Notes under the pieces: model-generated | What the model was told of the DNA's origin: nothing | What the model saw: the letters and a program-made list of their open reading frames with translations, nothing else | The model's database searches: none | Origin: CAZHHM01 sp964532225 | GTDB taxonomy: Bacteria; Margulisbacteria; WOR-1; JAKLHX01 | Reading direction: 5' to 3' | NCBI GenBank assembly: GCA_964532225.1 | Contig: CAZHHM010000003.1 | Span: 1-64,000, forward strand | DNA: 64,000 nt | Shown: piece after piece, positions 33,968 through 42,399 of the stretch | Layout: each line of letters starts with the position of its first letter | Numbering within the stretch: the first letter of the stretch is position 1 | Program-made: the position numbers and the translations under genes

Positions 33968-36064
33968 TCAGATCCTCATCGTGAGGTTGGTGCGGCCCTG
34001 GTCATCTATCTCGGAAACCTTTACATCTACTTCATCCCCTAATTTGACGACATCTTCAACTTTATTCACCCTGTGGTTCGCAAGCTTTGAGATGTGGACC
34101 AGCCCGTCCTTGCCGGGAGCGATCTCTACGAATGCGCCGAAGTTCATGATCTTTACCACTTTACCTCGATAGATCTTGCCGACTTCGACATCCATTGCGA
34201 TATCCTTGATCCTCTTTTCGGCTTCGGCAGCGGCTGCGCTGTCGGCCGATGTGATGAACACGTTCCCGCTGTCCTCTATATCTATCTGGGCCTTCGTGTC
34301 CTCGATGATCTTCTTGATGTTCTTGCCGCCCGGGCCTATCACCAGACCTATCTTCTCGGTGTTAATCTTGAAGCTGATCACCCTGGGAGCGAATGTCGAA
34401 AGATCCGTCCTCGGAGCAGGTATTGCCTCGAGCATCTTGCCGAGTATGAACATCCTGTCTTTCTTTGCCTGAGTGAACGTCTTTTCGACTACTTCCATCG
34501 GAAGCCCTTTGATCTTGATATCAAGCTGTATTGCGGTTATGCCGGCTTCAGTTCCGGTGATCTTGAAATCCATGTCCCCGAGGAAATCCTCAAGGCCCTG
34601 CAGGTCGGAAAGCACCTCGAACTTGCTGCCTTCTTTTACCAGGCCCATCGCCACGCCGGATACAGGTCTCTTTATCGGAACACCTGCGTCCATGAGGGCA
34701 AGGGTGCTTCCGCATGTGGAGGCCATGGAAGAAGAACCGTTCGATTCAAGGATCTCGGATACGAGCCTTATTGTATAAGGGAATTCGAGCTCATTCGGGA
34801 TCACCGGCAGCAATGCCTTTTCGGCAAGAGCTCCGTGGCCGATCTCTCTTCTGCCCGGACCTCTCAGAGGCCTTACCTCGCCTACGCTGTATGCAGGCAT
34901 GTTGTAATGGTGCATATAACGCTTTTCGCTCTCTTCGGCGTCAAGGCCGTCGATTATCTGCGCATCGCCGACAGAACCCAGCGTAAGCACTGTCATTGCC
35001 TGTGTCCAGCCTCTTGTAAAGACCGCGCTTCCGTGAGCTCTCGGTATCATGCCGACCTCGCAGGTTATCTTGCGTACTTCATCCATTTTCCTACCGTCAG
35101 GCCGCCTGCCTTCGTTGATTATCATGTTGCGGACGAACTTCTTTTCGATCGATTTTACTATCGCCGCCGCATCTGACTTGTTCTCTTCGATAGCCTTTTT
35201 CAGCGCTTCGTCCGAAGAACCCTTGATCTTTTCGACAACTTCTCTCTCGATAAGGATCAGCTGGTCCTGCTGTTTTTCCTTGTCGACGATATTAAGGGCC
35301 TCTTTGATCTTTCCCGAATAGTTCTCAGAGATGAACTTTTCAAGGACAGCGTTCGGTTTGTACACATCGAAGGCCATTTTCGGCGTCCCGGCCTTTTTTA
35401 CGAGCTCTTCCTGTACCTTGATCACCTCGGCGATCATCTTTTGACCGAACTTTATAGCTTCAAGGACCTTGGCTTCAGGCACTTCATTGCCTTTGGCCTC
35501 AATCATCATGATCTCTTCTTTCGTCCCTGCTATAACAAGGTCAAGCTCGCTCTTGTCGATCTGCTCGTTGGTCGGGTTGGATATGAAAGCGCCGTCTATC
35601 AGGCCTACCCTGACGCAGCCGATCGGCCCTTCGAACGGGATATTTGATATTGAGAGCGCTGTCGAAGCGCCTATTACCGCTAGCACATCGGGAGGAGTCT
35701 CCCCGTCAACAGACAGCGGGGTCACTACTATCTGAACGTCATTGCGGAAGCCCTCGGGGAACAACGGCCTGATCGGTCTGTCGATCAGTCTTGAAGTAAT
35801 TATTGCTTTTTCGGTAGGTTTGCCCTCTCTTCTGAAAAATCCGCCGGGTATCTTGCCTACAGCGTACATCTTTTCTTCGTAGTCAACGGTAAGAGGGAAG
35901 AAATCGATCCCCTGCCTCGGTACTTCGGACCCCATAACGGTGGCAAGCACGACGGTATCGCCGCATCGCACCATTACCGAACCGGAAGCTTGTTTTGCGA
36001 GTTTCCCTGTTTCAAATGAGAAGGTCTTGCCGTCGATCGTAGCTGATAATTGGGTTATGTTCAT
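33968..36064 (-). CDS. pnp: polyribonucleotide nucleotidyltransferase (PNPase)
   Basis: A 698-residue phosphorolytic 3' exoribonuclease. There are two RNase PH-like domains (about 1-230 and 310-540, the second with GRRPDGRKMDE and GSSSMASTCGSTLALMDAGVP). A KH domain at about 555-610 has VIGPGGKNIKKI, and a C-terminal S1 domain (GKIYRGKVVKIMNFGAFVE) ends at the last residue. The length is normal. Its ATG overlaps the rpsO stop, the widely conserved rpsO-pnp pair. Confidence 0.98.
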   Translation of the reverse strand: MNITQLSATIDGKTFSFETGKLAKQASGSVMVRCGDTVVLATVMGSEVPRQGIDFFPLTVDYEEKMYAVGKIPGGFFRREGKPTEKAIITSRLIDRPIRPLFPEGFRNDVQIVVTPLSVDGETPPDVLAVIGASTALSISNIPFEGPIGCVRVGLIDGAFISNPTNEQIDKSELDLVIAGTKEEIMMIEAKGNEVPEAKVLEAIKFGQKMIAEVIKVQEELVKKAGTPKMAFDVYKPNAVLEKFISENYSGKIKEALNIVDKEKQQDQLILIEREVVEKIKGSSDEALKKAIEENKSDAAAIVKSIEKKFVRNMIINEGRRPDGRKMDEVRKITCEVGMIPRAHGSAVFTRGWTQAMTVLTLGSVGDAQIIDGLDAEESEKRYMHHYNMPAYSVGEVRPLRGPGRREIGHGALAEKALLPVIPNELEFPYTIRLVSEILESNGSSSMASTCGSTLALMDAGVPIKRPVSGVAMGLVKEGSKFEVLSDLQGLEDFLGDMDFKITGTEAGITAIQLDIKIKGLPMEVVEKTFTQAKKDRMFILGKMLEAIPAPRTDLSTFAPRVISFKINTEKIGLVIGPGGKNIKKIIEDTKAQIDIEDSGNVFITSADSAAAAEAEKRIKDIAMDVEVGKIYRGKVVKIMNFGAFVEIAPGKDGLVHISKLANHRVNKVEDVVKLGDEVDVKVSEIDDQGRTNLTMRI

Positions 36065-36321
36065 TTAATGCCGATGGTCTTTGCCAGCTTTGCGTACCTT
36101 TTAGGGTCTGTCCTCTTAAGGTAGGTCTGGAGCCTTTTCCTTTGCCCCACCATCAGTAAAAGACCTCTTCTTGAATGATTGTCCTTTTGATGGGTCTTCA
36201 GGTGTTCCGAAAGGTGCTCGATCTTCTTGGTAAGAAGGGTGATCTGCACATCTGAACTGCCTGTGTCGGTGGCATGCATGCGGACTTTATCGATGGTCTC
36301 TTTTACGTTCTTTGCTTTCAT
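36061..36321 (-). CDS. rpsO: 30S ribosomal protein S15
   Basis: 86 residues, typical S15. TDTGSSDVQITLLTKKIEHLSEHLKTHQKD carries the 16S rRNA-binding helices and HSRRGLLLMVGQRKRLQTYL the second half. A TTGCAA-N17-TAAAAT promoter with an extended -10 ends 9 nt before the ATG. The transcript would therefore have almost no leader and no room for the S15 autoregulatory pseudoknot known in enterobacteria. Confidence 0.98.
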   Translation of the reverse strand: MKAKNVKETIDKVRMHATDTGSSDVQITLLTKKIEHLSEHLKTHQKDNHSRRGLLLMVGQRKRLQTYLKRTDPKRYAKLAKTIGIK

Positions 36322-36330
36322 ACAATAACG

Positions 36331-36359
36331 ATTTTAACACACGACGATTTTCTTTGCAA
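36331..36359 (-). promoter_or_regulatory. rpsO-pnp promoter (TTGCAA-N17-TGTTAAAAT)
   Basis: The minus-strand -35 TTGCAA is at 36354-36359 and the -10 TAAAAT at 36331-36336, preceded by TGT, with 17-nt spacing. It overlaps the ribF stop codon. The gap to the rpsO ATG is 9 nt. Confidence 0.65.
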
Positions 36360-37218
36360 TTGACACATCCCTGTTTATCGCTTTTATAAGATCGGACAAC
36401 TTTGAGAACTTTTTCTCGGCCCTGATCCTCTTGATCACTTCGATACAGACCTTTTTACCGAGGAGCTCACCCTTGAACCCGATAAGGAATACCTCCACCG
36501 TTCTTTCCTTGCGGCCGAAGGTCGGGTTCATCCCTATGTTCATGGCGCCTTTGAATTTTCTTCTTCCGATCCTGACCGCGCAGGCATACACCCCGTCATT
36601 CGGGAGGAGCTTTTCTTTTGCCGTCCTTATGTTCGCTGTGGGATAACCGAGAAGCCTGCCCACTCTTCTGCCCTTTTCCACCCTGCCGCAAATAAGATAC
36701 GGATGTCCCATGAGGTCCAGCGCATGCGAGAACCTGCCTTTTGAGACCAGGGCTCGTATGAGAGTGCTTTTTACCGTCCGGCCTTTTTCTACCTTGTCTT
36801 TAACAGCGGTAACACCGAAGCCCAGCGCTGCCCCAAGCTTCTTAAGCTTTGCAATGTTGCCTTCTTTTCCGCGGCCGAAAGTATAGTCCTGCCCTGCGAA
36901 GACATGCGCGACGTTCAGTTCATTGAGAAGGACCTTCTTCACAAAGCCGGCATAATCCATCGATCCGAGCTTCTTAGTGAACTTTGCCACTATGACCTTG
37001 TCAGGAGATGAGCTGCCAAAAAGGACCTTCCTCTCTTCGACAGTGGTAAGTAGCTTTACATCTGCCCTGCCGACTACGGAGGCAGGATGAGGATCGAATG
37101 TCACGACTGCGCTTTCCAGTCGGTTCCTGCGGGCAAAAGCGACCGCGGCATCGATGACTTTCTTGTGCCCCAGATGGAAGCCGTCAAAGGTCCCGAGGGC
37201 GAGGACTTTCTTTCTCAT
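36334..37218 (-). CDS. ribF: bifunctional riboflavin kinase / FAD synthetase
   Basis: 294 residues. The N-terminal FAD synthetase domain has LGTFDGFHLGHKKVIDAA (residues 7-24, the HxGH nucleotidyltransferase motif) and FAGQDYTFGRGKEGN near 107-121. The C-terminal riboflavin kinase domain starts at about 172 (LICGRVEKGRRVGRLLGYPTANI), with GVYACAVRIG and MNIGMNPTFG. It produces FMN and FAD. It overlaps amj by 4 nt and precedes rpsO by 12 nt, a common ribF-rpsO-pnp neighbourhood. Confidence 0.96.
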   Translation of the reverse strand: MRKKVLALGTFDGFHLGHKKVIDAAVAFARRNRLESAVVTFDPHPASVVGRADVKLLTTVEERKVLFGSSSPDKVIVAKFTKKLGSMDYAGFVKKVLLNELNVAHVFAGQDYTFGRGKEGNIAKLKKLGAALGFGVTAVKDKVEKGRTVKSTLIRALVSKGRFSHALDLMGHPYLICGRVEKGRRVGRLLGYPTANIRTAKEKLLPNDGVYACAVRIGRRKFKGAMNIGMNPTFGRKERTVEVFLIGFKGELLGKKVCIEVIKRIRAEKKFSKLSDLIKAINRDVSIAKKIVVC

Positions 37219-38033
37219 CTTACGAAGATGGACCGGACAAAATAGGTCGCGTCCTTGATGTATTCCGATGCAGGCCAGAAAAGCAGCTGGGACAGGAGGA
37301 GCGTTCCGACTATCCTTCCGAGGACCACATAGAACACCATCGCCCTTACGTCCGATTCAGGTCGTTTGCCCCTTACGGCCTGGTCGGTGATAAAAGCAGC
37401 CGTCGGATCCACCATAAGAGCAAGAAGAATGGTCGCTATACCGTTCACTATTCCGGAGAGCTGGCTGGCCGTCGTCCTGAACTCCGGGACCTGCGCTCCC
37501 GCATACAATGACGAAAGGACGCCGATAGCATAGATCGAGACCATAAAGAAGTTCAGCACCAGAAAGGTCGTTGGCAGACCGTGCATCCTCATACCTTTTA
37601 TCGTCTTGAGAGAAGGCAGCTTGAACGCAAGCATTATCTTCTTCATATTTGATGGTTTAACGGCCTCGATGAATAGTCTTGGTATGCTGCCGACCCTTTC
37701 GAAAACATATATCGCCTTTTCGAACAAATGGACAAAGTACGGTATCAGCAGCGCGCCCAGAAGGTTGCCGATAAAAGCCGCAAATATCACTATCCTGAAA
37801 TTGGCCGCGAGCTGTTCCGGGGTGTGATGGAGTATTGCCACATCGACCATGCCGCCCAGCAGAGGGGCCTGCAGCATGTTCGACATCCTGGCGATCAGAA
37901 AAGAAGTATTGACGAATGCAAGAGAAGTGGCCACCTGCTTAGTCCTGACCCCGGCAAGACGCATCGAGGACGCGAGAGTCTCGAAGAAATGTATTATCCC
38001 CGTAAGTATGCAGACAAGAACAAGGGCGCTCAT
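37215..38033 (-). CDS. amj: Amj-family lipid II flippase (YdaH/DUF2837)
   Basis: 272 residues, matching B. subtilis Amj in length. There are about six hydrophobic helices: 2-22, 90-115, 155-178 and a C-terminal group. The family pattern HFFETLASSMRLAGVRTKQVATSLAFVNTSFLIARMSNMLQAPLLG is at residues 15-60, with conserved charged residues inside the first helices. Amj is an alternative to MurJ for flipping lipid II. Here it may instead serve a related carrier-linked glycan, given the many polysaccharide genes. It overlaps both neighbours by 4 nt. Confidence 0.82.
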   Translation of the reverse strand: MSALVLVCILTGIIHFFETLASSMRLAGVRTKQVATSLAFVNTSFLIARMSNMLQAPLLGGMVDVAILHHTPEQLAANFRIVIFAAFIGNLLGALLIPYFVHLFEKAIYVFERVGSIPRLFIEAVKPSNMKKIMLAFKLPSLKTIKGMRMHGLPTTFLVLNFFMVSIYAIGVLSSLYAGAQVPEFRTTASQLSGIVNGIATILLALMVDPTAAFITDQAVRGKRPESDVRAMVFYVVLGRIVGTLLLSQLLFWPASEYIKDATYFVRSIFVR

Positions 38034-38584
38034 TGGACCGGTCTCACTTTCACCGCGGAATGCTTTGCGCTCTCCATCTCATCGCAGAAACGCGACTTAA
38101 CGTCTTTTGCGAACACAGGTGCCTTTATTCCCAGATCCTTCAGTGAAAGCACCGGACGCGGAGCCCCTTTGACAGTCAGGTTCACGGCAGCGTGAATGAG
38201 CCCTGACACAGGAGAGACCGTGGCCACGGACACCGTGAGCTTTTTGTTCCCCAGATATATCCCGTTGCCTTTCCTGAAAAGGCCGCGGACACGGGACTTT
38301 TTTACTATCTCCTCGAACATTATCGCTATAAGGAGCCTCTTTGCCAGTATCGTCCTGCCGAGCCCGGCCCCGAAGATCTCAACAATGAAATGCAGCATCC
38401 CGTCGCTCGATATGAACTCTCCGGCAGCGACATCATCCTTGTCCACCATATGTTCTTTAACCGAACAGGGGCCCTCAAATGATAATATCGCGTCGCCTGA
38501 TATTCCCGTGCTGTCCATTATGAAATGGGACCTCAGCTGGGAGCCGTCATATTTGAGCTTTGTTTTGAGAGAGAGGGACTTCAT
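38030..38584 (-). CDS. DUF366 family protein
   Basis: 184 residues, with the DUF366 signature elements LRSHFIMDSTGISGDAILSFEGPCSV near 17-42, MLHFIVEIFG near 63-72, RLLIAIMFEEI near 83-93 and KLTVSVATVSPVSGLIHAAVNL near 114-135. The function of DUF366 is unknown. Here it overlaps queC (ATGA), so a link to 7-deazaguanine metabolism is suggested by context only. There is no signal peptide or membrane helix, so it is cytoplasmic. Confidence 0.8.
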   Translation of the reverse strand: MKSLSLKTKLKYDGSQLRSHFIMDSTGISGDAILSFEGPCSVKEHMVDKDDVAAGEFISSDGMLHFIVEIFGAGLGRTILAKRLLIAIMFEEIVKKSRVRGLFRKGNGIYLGNKKLTVSVATVSPVSGLIHAAVNLTVKGAPRPVLSLKDLGIKAPVFAKDVKSRFCDEMESAKHSAVKVRPVQ

Positions 38585-39300
38585 ATCTGTTTGGCCGCCT
38601 GTTTCTCCTCGGGAAAAGAGTCTTTAATGAGATCGTAATTGCCTGTGTTCTTAAAGGCCCTCTTGAGCCTGGAGCAGCTTTCGCATTCTCCGCACATCTT
38701 GCTTTCCGTTCCCTGTGTATAGCAGGAATAGACAAGCCTGAAAGGAACGCCGAGTTTCACTCCGATATTTACTATGCCGTTCTTGTTGTATGTCTGGATG
38801 GGGCTGACGACCTTAGGCCTGGACATGGTAGAGAGCCGAAGAAGCTGGTTGGCATAGTTAATGAACTGCATCGAGTTGTCGGTGAAGGTCGCGGCTTCTT
38901 CCGCGTTAAAGCCGGCAATTATCTGGTCCGCCCCCATGGACTCCGCGAAAGAGGCGGCGATATTCACGAACACTGCGTTCCTGTTTGGGACCCATACGGC
39001 TTTTGCCGAATGCTGGGTTATCTCAAGCTTTTTTTCGAGCTCCCATTCGCTGACCTTCGGTACCTCGATCTTCTTGTTGACCAGTGCCGTCTCGGTTATT
39101 GCCGCAAGCCAGTCAAGCTTGATAGTCTTGAAAGGTAGGGAGTAGTGGGCGGCTATAGATTCGCTGGCCTTTCTTTCTCCGGCCGCTGATTTCTGCCCGT
39201 AATCAAAGAATATCGCAAGTGCAGGCGGGGTCTCGTCTTTGGTCATCGCTATCGCGACAAGGCTGTCCAGCCCTCCGGATATCAGAGCGATGCTTTTCAT
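38581..39300 (-). CDS. queC: 7-cyano-7-deazaguanine synthase
   Basis: 239 residues. The PP-loop SGGLDSLVA is at residues 8-16, VPNRNAVFVNIAAS near 103-116, and the zinc-binding C-terminus YSCYTQGTESKMCGECESC. It makes preQ0 from 7-carboxy-7-deazaguanine in the queuosine pathway. QueD, QueE and QueF are not in the window. Its ATG overlaps the purA stop, and the DUF366 gene overlaps its own end. Confidence 0.95.
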   Translation of the reverse strand: MKSIALISGGLDSLVAIAMTKDETPPALAIFFDYGQKSAAGERKASESIAAHYSLPFKTIKLDWLAAITETALVNKKIEVPKVSEWELEKKLEITQHSAKAVWVPNRNAVFVNIAASFAESMGADQIIAGFNAEEAATFTDNSMQFINYANQLLRLSTMSRPKVVSPIQTYNKNGIVNIGVKLGVPFRLVYSCYTQGTESKMCGECESCSRLKRAFKNTGNYDLIKDSFPEEKQAAKQI

Positions 39301-40574
39301 ATCCTGATTATCTTGCCTCTCTCAGCGCCGATCGAGACATGTGAGACCGGCACTCCGCACAGGTCTGAAAGCCTGTTTATATACCTCTTAGTGTTCTCTG
39401 GTAGGTCTTCAAATGTCTTTGCTTTTGTGGTGTCAGCCTTCCATCCGGGAAGCTCTTCATACACCGGCTCGCATTTTTCCAGCTGGTTGACATCCAGAGG
39501 GAATTCGAGCAGTTCGTTCTTCCCGTACTTGTATGCAGTGCAGATCTTGATGGTGTCAAGATCATCAAGAACGTCAATCTTGGTCATTGCCATAGAAGTA
39601 AGCCCGTTTATCCTGGCCGAATATCTCATGACGACCGCATCGAACCATCCGCACCGTCTCGGCCTTCCGGTTGTCGCCCCGTACTCTCCGCCTTTTTCCC
39701 TGAGGTAATCCCCGATACCGGACGGGATCTCGGTAACGAAAGGTCCGCTCCCGACCCTAGTGACATATGCTTTCACGACACCGATCACATTATCGATCAT
39801 TGTAGGGCCGATACCGAGCCCTGAGCAGGCCCCGCCAGCGATAGGATTGGATGATGTGACGAAAGGATAGGTCCCGTGGTCGACATCAAGAAGGGTCCCC
39901 TGTGCCCCCTCGAGCAGGACGTTCTTGTTCATTTTCGCCGCATTAGCTATAAGCAGCGACTCATCGGGCACCACGTATTTCCTTATTATCCTCGCAAAGC
40001 CGATATACTCCGCACATAGAGAATCGAAATCCAGCTCGGCCTCGAACCCGTAGAACTTTTCGAGCATGAACTTTTTTTCGTTTATGTTCCAGAGAAGCTT
40101 TTCCTTGAAAACAGGTTCATTGAAAAGGTCCCCTATCCTTATACCCCTTCTGTTCACTTTATCGACATAGCATGGTCCGATGCCCCTGGAAGTGGTCCCT
40201 ATCCTTCCGGCCTCGCGTTTCTTCTCCTGCGCCTGGTCGATGAACCTGTGGTAAGGGAATATGACATGCGCTTTCGCGCTTATCTTTAGGTTCTCAAGGA
40301 ATGCCCCTTGCCCTGAAAGGGTCTCCATCTCTTGTATAAGGACGGCCGGATCTATCACCGTGCCGCTGCCGATTATGCAGGTAACGTTCGGATAAAAGAT
40401 CCCTGACGGGATAAGGTGAAGTTTGAACACCTTTTCTCCGATCACAATAGTATGGCCTGCATTGTTCCCGCCCTGATACCTTGCGACCATATCCATTTGC
40501 TGGCAGAGGTTATCTGTTATCTTTCCTTTTCCTTCATCCCCCCACTGGGAACCCACTATCACAGAGATCGGCAT
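39297..40574 (-). CDS. purA: adenylosuccinate synthetase
   Basis: A 425-residue GTP-dependent enzyme converting IMP and aspartate to adenylosuccinate. GSQWGDEGKGKITD at residues 8-21 is the GTP/IMP P-loop and GNNAGHT near 36-42 follows. GTTSRGIGPCY, TRVGSGPFVTE and GATTGRPRRCGWFD are further family markers. The length is normal. The ATG has a GGAG ribosome site and a leader of about 45 nt from a promoter whose spacer carries a perfect palindrome. It opens the long operon running to comEC. Confidence 0.98.
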   Translation of the reverse strand: MPISVIVGSQWGDEGKGKITDNLCQQMDMVARYQGGNNAGHTIVIGEKVFKLHLIPSGIFYPNVTCIIGSGTVIDPAVLIQEMETLSGQGAFLENLKISAKAHVIFPYHRFIDQAQEKKREAGRIGTTSRGIGPCYVDKVNRRGIRIGDLFNEPVFKEKLLWNINEKKFMLEKFYGFEAELDFDSLCAEYIGFARIIRKYVVPDESLLIANAAKMNKNVLLEGAQGTLLDVDHGTYPFVTSSNPIAGGACSGLGIGPTMIDNVIGVVKAYVTRVGSGPFVTEIPSGIGDYLREKGGEYGATTGRPRRCGWFDAVVMRYSARINGLTSMAMTKIDVLDDLDTIKICTAYKYGKNELLEFPLDVNQLEKCEPVYEELPGWKADTTKAKTFEDLPENTKRYINRLSDLCGVPVSHVSIGAERGKIIRI

Positions 40575-40621
40575 AGCTGCTCCTTTTGTCTATTGATTGC
40601 GGACGTACTCAGCCAATTTTC

Positions 40622-40648
40622 ATTCTATCACAAAATATTTTGTGTCAA
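40622..40648 (-). promoter_or_regulatory. purA promoter (TTGACA-N15-TAGAAT)
   Basis: On the minus strand a perfect TTGACA (40643-40648) and TAGAAT (40622-40627, preceded by TGA) are 15 nt apart. The spacing is slightly short, which often calls for activation or leaves room for regulation. It drives the purA operon. Confidence 0.65.
40629..40644. promoter_or_regulatory. 16-bp perfect palindrome, candidate operator
   Basis: CACAAAATATTTTGTG is fully self-complementary. It fills the spacer of the purA promoter and also covers the -35 region of the divergent msbA-like promoter. It is a good candidate for a dimeric repressor site controlling both. No regulator gene is adjacent. Confidence 0.6.
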
Positions 40649-40656
40649 ATGAGTAA

Positions 40657-40665
40657 TGTTATAAT
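40657..40665 (+). promoter_or_regulatory. extended -10 box TGTTATAAT of the msbA-like operon
   Basis: TGT-TATAAT ends 7 nt before the ATG at 40673, so the transcript has no leader or at most one base. The -35 region is only TTTTGT, at 16-nt spacing. Confidence 0.65.
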
Positions 40666-40672
40666 AGGACGC

Positions 40673-42394
40673 ATGAAAGTCTTTCTAAGGCTTTTGTCGT
40701 TTATAAGGCCCTATAAGTTCGAGGTGTTCCTGGCCTTCATCTGCATGGCGGTATTTTCCGTATGCAACCTCTCGGTCATGCCGCTGGTCAGCAATATCTC
40801 CGGGGCCGTCGGCTCAAAGGATTTTGCCACGCTCAATCTTTTTATAGGAGCAGCGATCGCTCTGTTCCTTGTAAAAGGTATATTCCAGTACGGACAGTCC
40901 TATCTTTCTTCTTTTGTCGGGCAAAGGGTCGTAACGGACATGCGCGTCAAGCTTTTCAAACATCTGCAGGACCTTTCAGTGGAATTTTATTCGCAGTGGA
41001 AGACCGGCGAGGTCATGTCCAGGGCCATCAACGACATAGCGGTCATTCAGGCGGCCATTGTGGTCACAGCGACCGAGATCATACCTCAGATGCTTACTCT
41101 GGCAGGCGTGCTTGGCTATCTGATCTACCTGAACTGGAGGCTGACCCTGCTTGCTTTGGTCACTGCACCGGTCTTCGTTCTTGCCATCAACAAGTTCGGG
41201 CAGGAAATGAGGGTGATAGGCCGGAACGCTCAGAAAAAGATAGCCGACATCTCCTCGATCCTGCAGGAGACAGTTTCGGGCGCAAGGATAGTCAAGTCCT
41301 TCACCATGGAGAAACACGAGACCGAAAGGTTCAGGAACGAGAGCGAGACGAGCTTCGGATGGTCTATGAAAGAAGCCCAGATCGACGCGACCCAGAGGCC
41401 GCTTATGGGCTTTCTGCAAGTGCTTGCCGTAGTGATAGTGATATGGTTCGGGTGTCTTGAGGTGATCCAGGGCCGGCTCCGTCCGCAGGACCTCATCGCT
41501 TTCTTCGCCGGAGCTTTCCTTCTGATAGACCCCGTCATCGTGATCTCAAAGATCAATTCCACGGTACAAAGGTCCCTTGCGTCAGCCGAGAGGGTGTTCG
41601 AGATCCTTGATATCATACCGACCGTAAAGGACGAGGACGGCGCAAAAGAGCTTCCTTCGGTCAATGGCAATGTATCGTTCAAGGACGTCAGCTTTTCGTA
41701 CAAAAAAGGCACGGAGGTCCTTTCAGGCATCAATTTTGACATACAGTCCGGAAAGGTCGCTGCCATAGTTGGTCCGAGCGGCTCCGGCAAAAGCACCCTG
41801 ATAAACCTGATACTCAGGTTCTATGATCCGTCGTCCGGAAAGATAATGATAGACGGCAATGACATTCGAAAAGTGACCCTTCACAGCCTCAGGAAACAGA
41901 TCGGCATAGTGCCACAGGACACGATGCTTTTCAGCGGTACAATAAGCGACAACATTAAGTACGGAATGCCCGATGCAAGCACCTCCCAGATAGAATCTGC
42001 GGCAAAAAATGCCAACGCGCACGATTTTATAATGGCGCTGCCCATGGGCTATGAGACCCAGGCCGGAGAAAGAGGGGCAATGCTTTCCGGAGGTCAGCGG
42101 CAGAGGATCGCCATAGCAAGGGCCATACTGAGGGACCCAAAGATACTGATACTTGACGAGGCGACATCCTCCCTTGATACCGAATCAGAAAGGCTGATAC
42201 AGGATGCTCTGCAGAGACTGATATCCGGACGCACGACTTTCGTTATCGCCCACCGCCTCTCCACAGTCCAGAACGCGGACACCATCCTGGTACTGAAGGA
42301 CGGGGCTATCGAAGAGCACGGCACTCACAAGGACCTTATCGACAGGAACGGTTTCTACAAAAGACTGTTCGACATGCAGTTCAGGGGGACATGA
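40673..42394 (+). CDS. MsbA-like ABC transporter (fused TMD-NBD)
   Basis: A 573-residue half transporter. Six helices lie in residues 1-310, including EFYSQWKTGEVMSRAINDI. The ATPase domain starts at about 335, with Walker A GPSGSGKSTLINLILRFYDP, Q-loop IVPQDTMLFSGT, signature LSGGQRQRIAIARAILRDP, Walker B ILILDEATSSLD and AHRLSTV. Length and type match MsbA, the lipid A flippase. The next gene is LpxB-related and three GT4 enzymes follow, so export of a glycolipid made by this operon is plausible. The 40586 reading adds 29 unlikely residues, so ATG 40673 is preferred. Confidence 0.93.
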   Translation: MKVFLRLLSFIRPYKFEVFLAFICMAVFSVCNLSVMPLVSNISGAVGSKDFATLNLFIGAAIALFLVKGIFQYGQSYLSSFVGQRVVTDMRVKLFKHLQDLSVEFYSQWKTGEVMSRAINDIAVIQAAIVVTATEIIPQMLTLAGVLGYLIYLNWRLTLLALVTAPVFVLAINKFGQEMRVIGRNAQKKIADISSILQETVSGARIVKSFTMEKHETERFRNESETSFGWSMKEAQIDATQRPLMGFLQVLAVVIVIWFGCLEVIQGRLRPQDLIAFFAGAFLLIDPVIVISKINSTVQRSLASAERVFEILDIIPTVKDEDGAKELPSVNGNVSFKDVSFSYKKGTEVLSGINFDIQSGKVAAIVGPSGSGKSTLINLILRFYDPSSGKIMIDGNDIRKVTLHSLRKQIGIVPQDTMLFSGTISDNIKYGMPDASTSQIESAAKNANAHDFIMALPMGYETQAGERGAMLSGGQRQRIAIARAILRDPKILILDEATSSLDTESERLIQDALQRLISGRTTFVIAHRLSTVQNADTILVLKDGAIEEHGTHKDLIDRNGFYKRLFDMQFRGT

Positions 42395-42399
42395 ATTAA

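Noticed and set aside
34094..35176. 360-codon plus-strand frame
   Set aside because: It lies wholly antisense to pnp, whose protein is clearly conserved. The translation is rich in His/Arg/Tyr/Cys with no family pattern.
36322..36360. S15 autoregulatory leader
   Set aside because: The predicted transcript has at most a few leader nucleotides, leaving no room for the pseudoknot.
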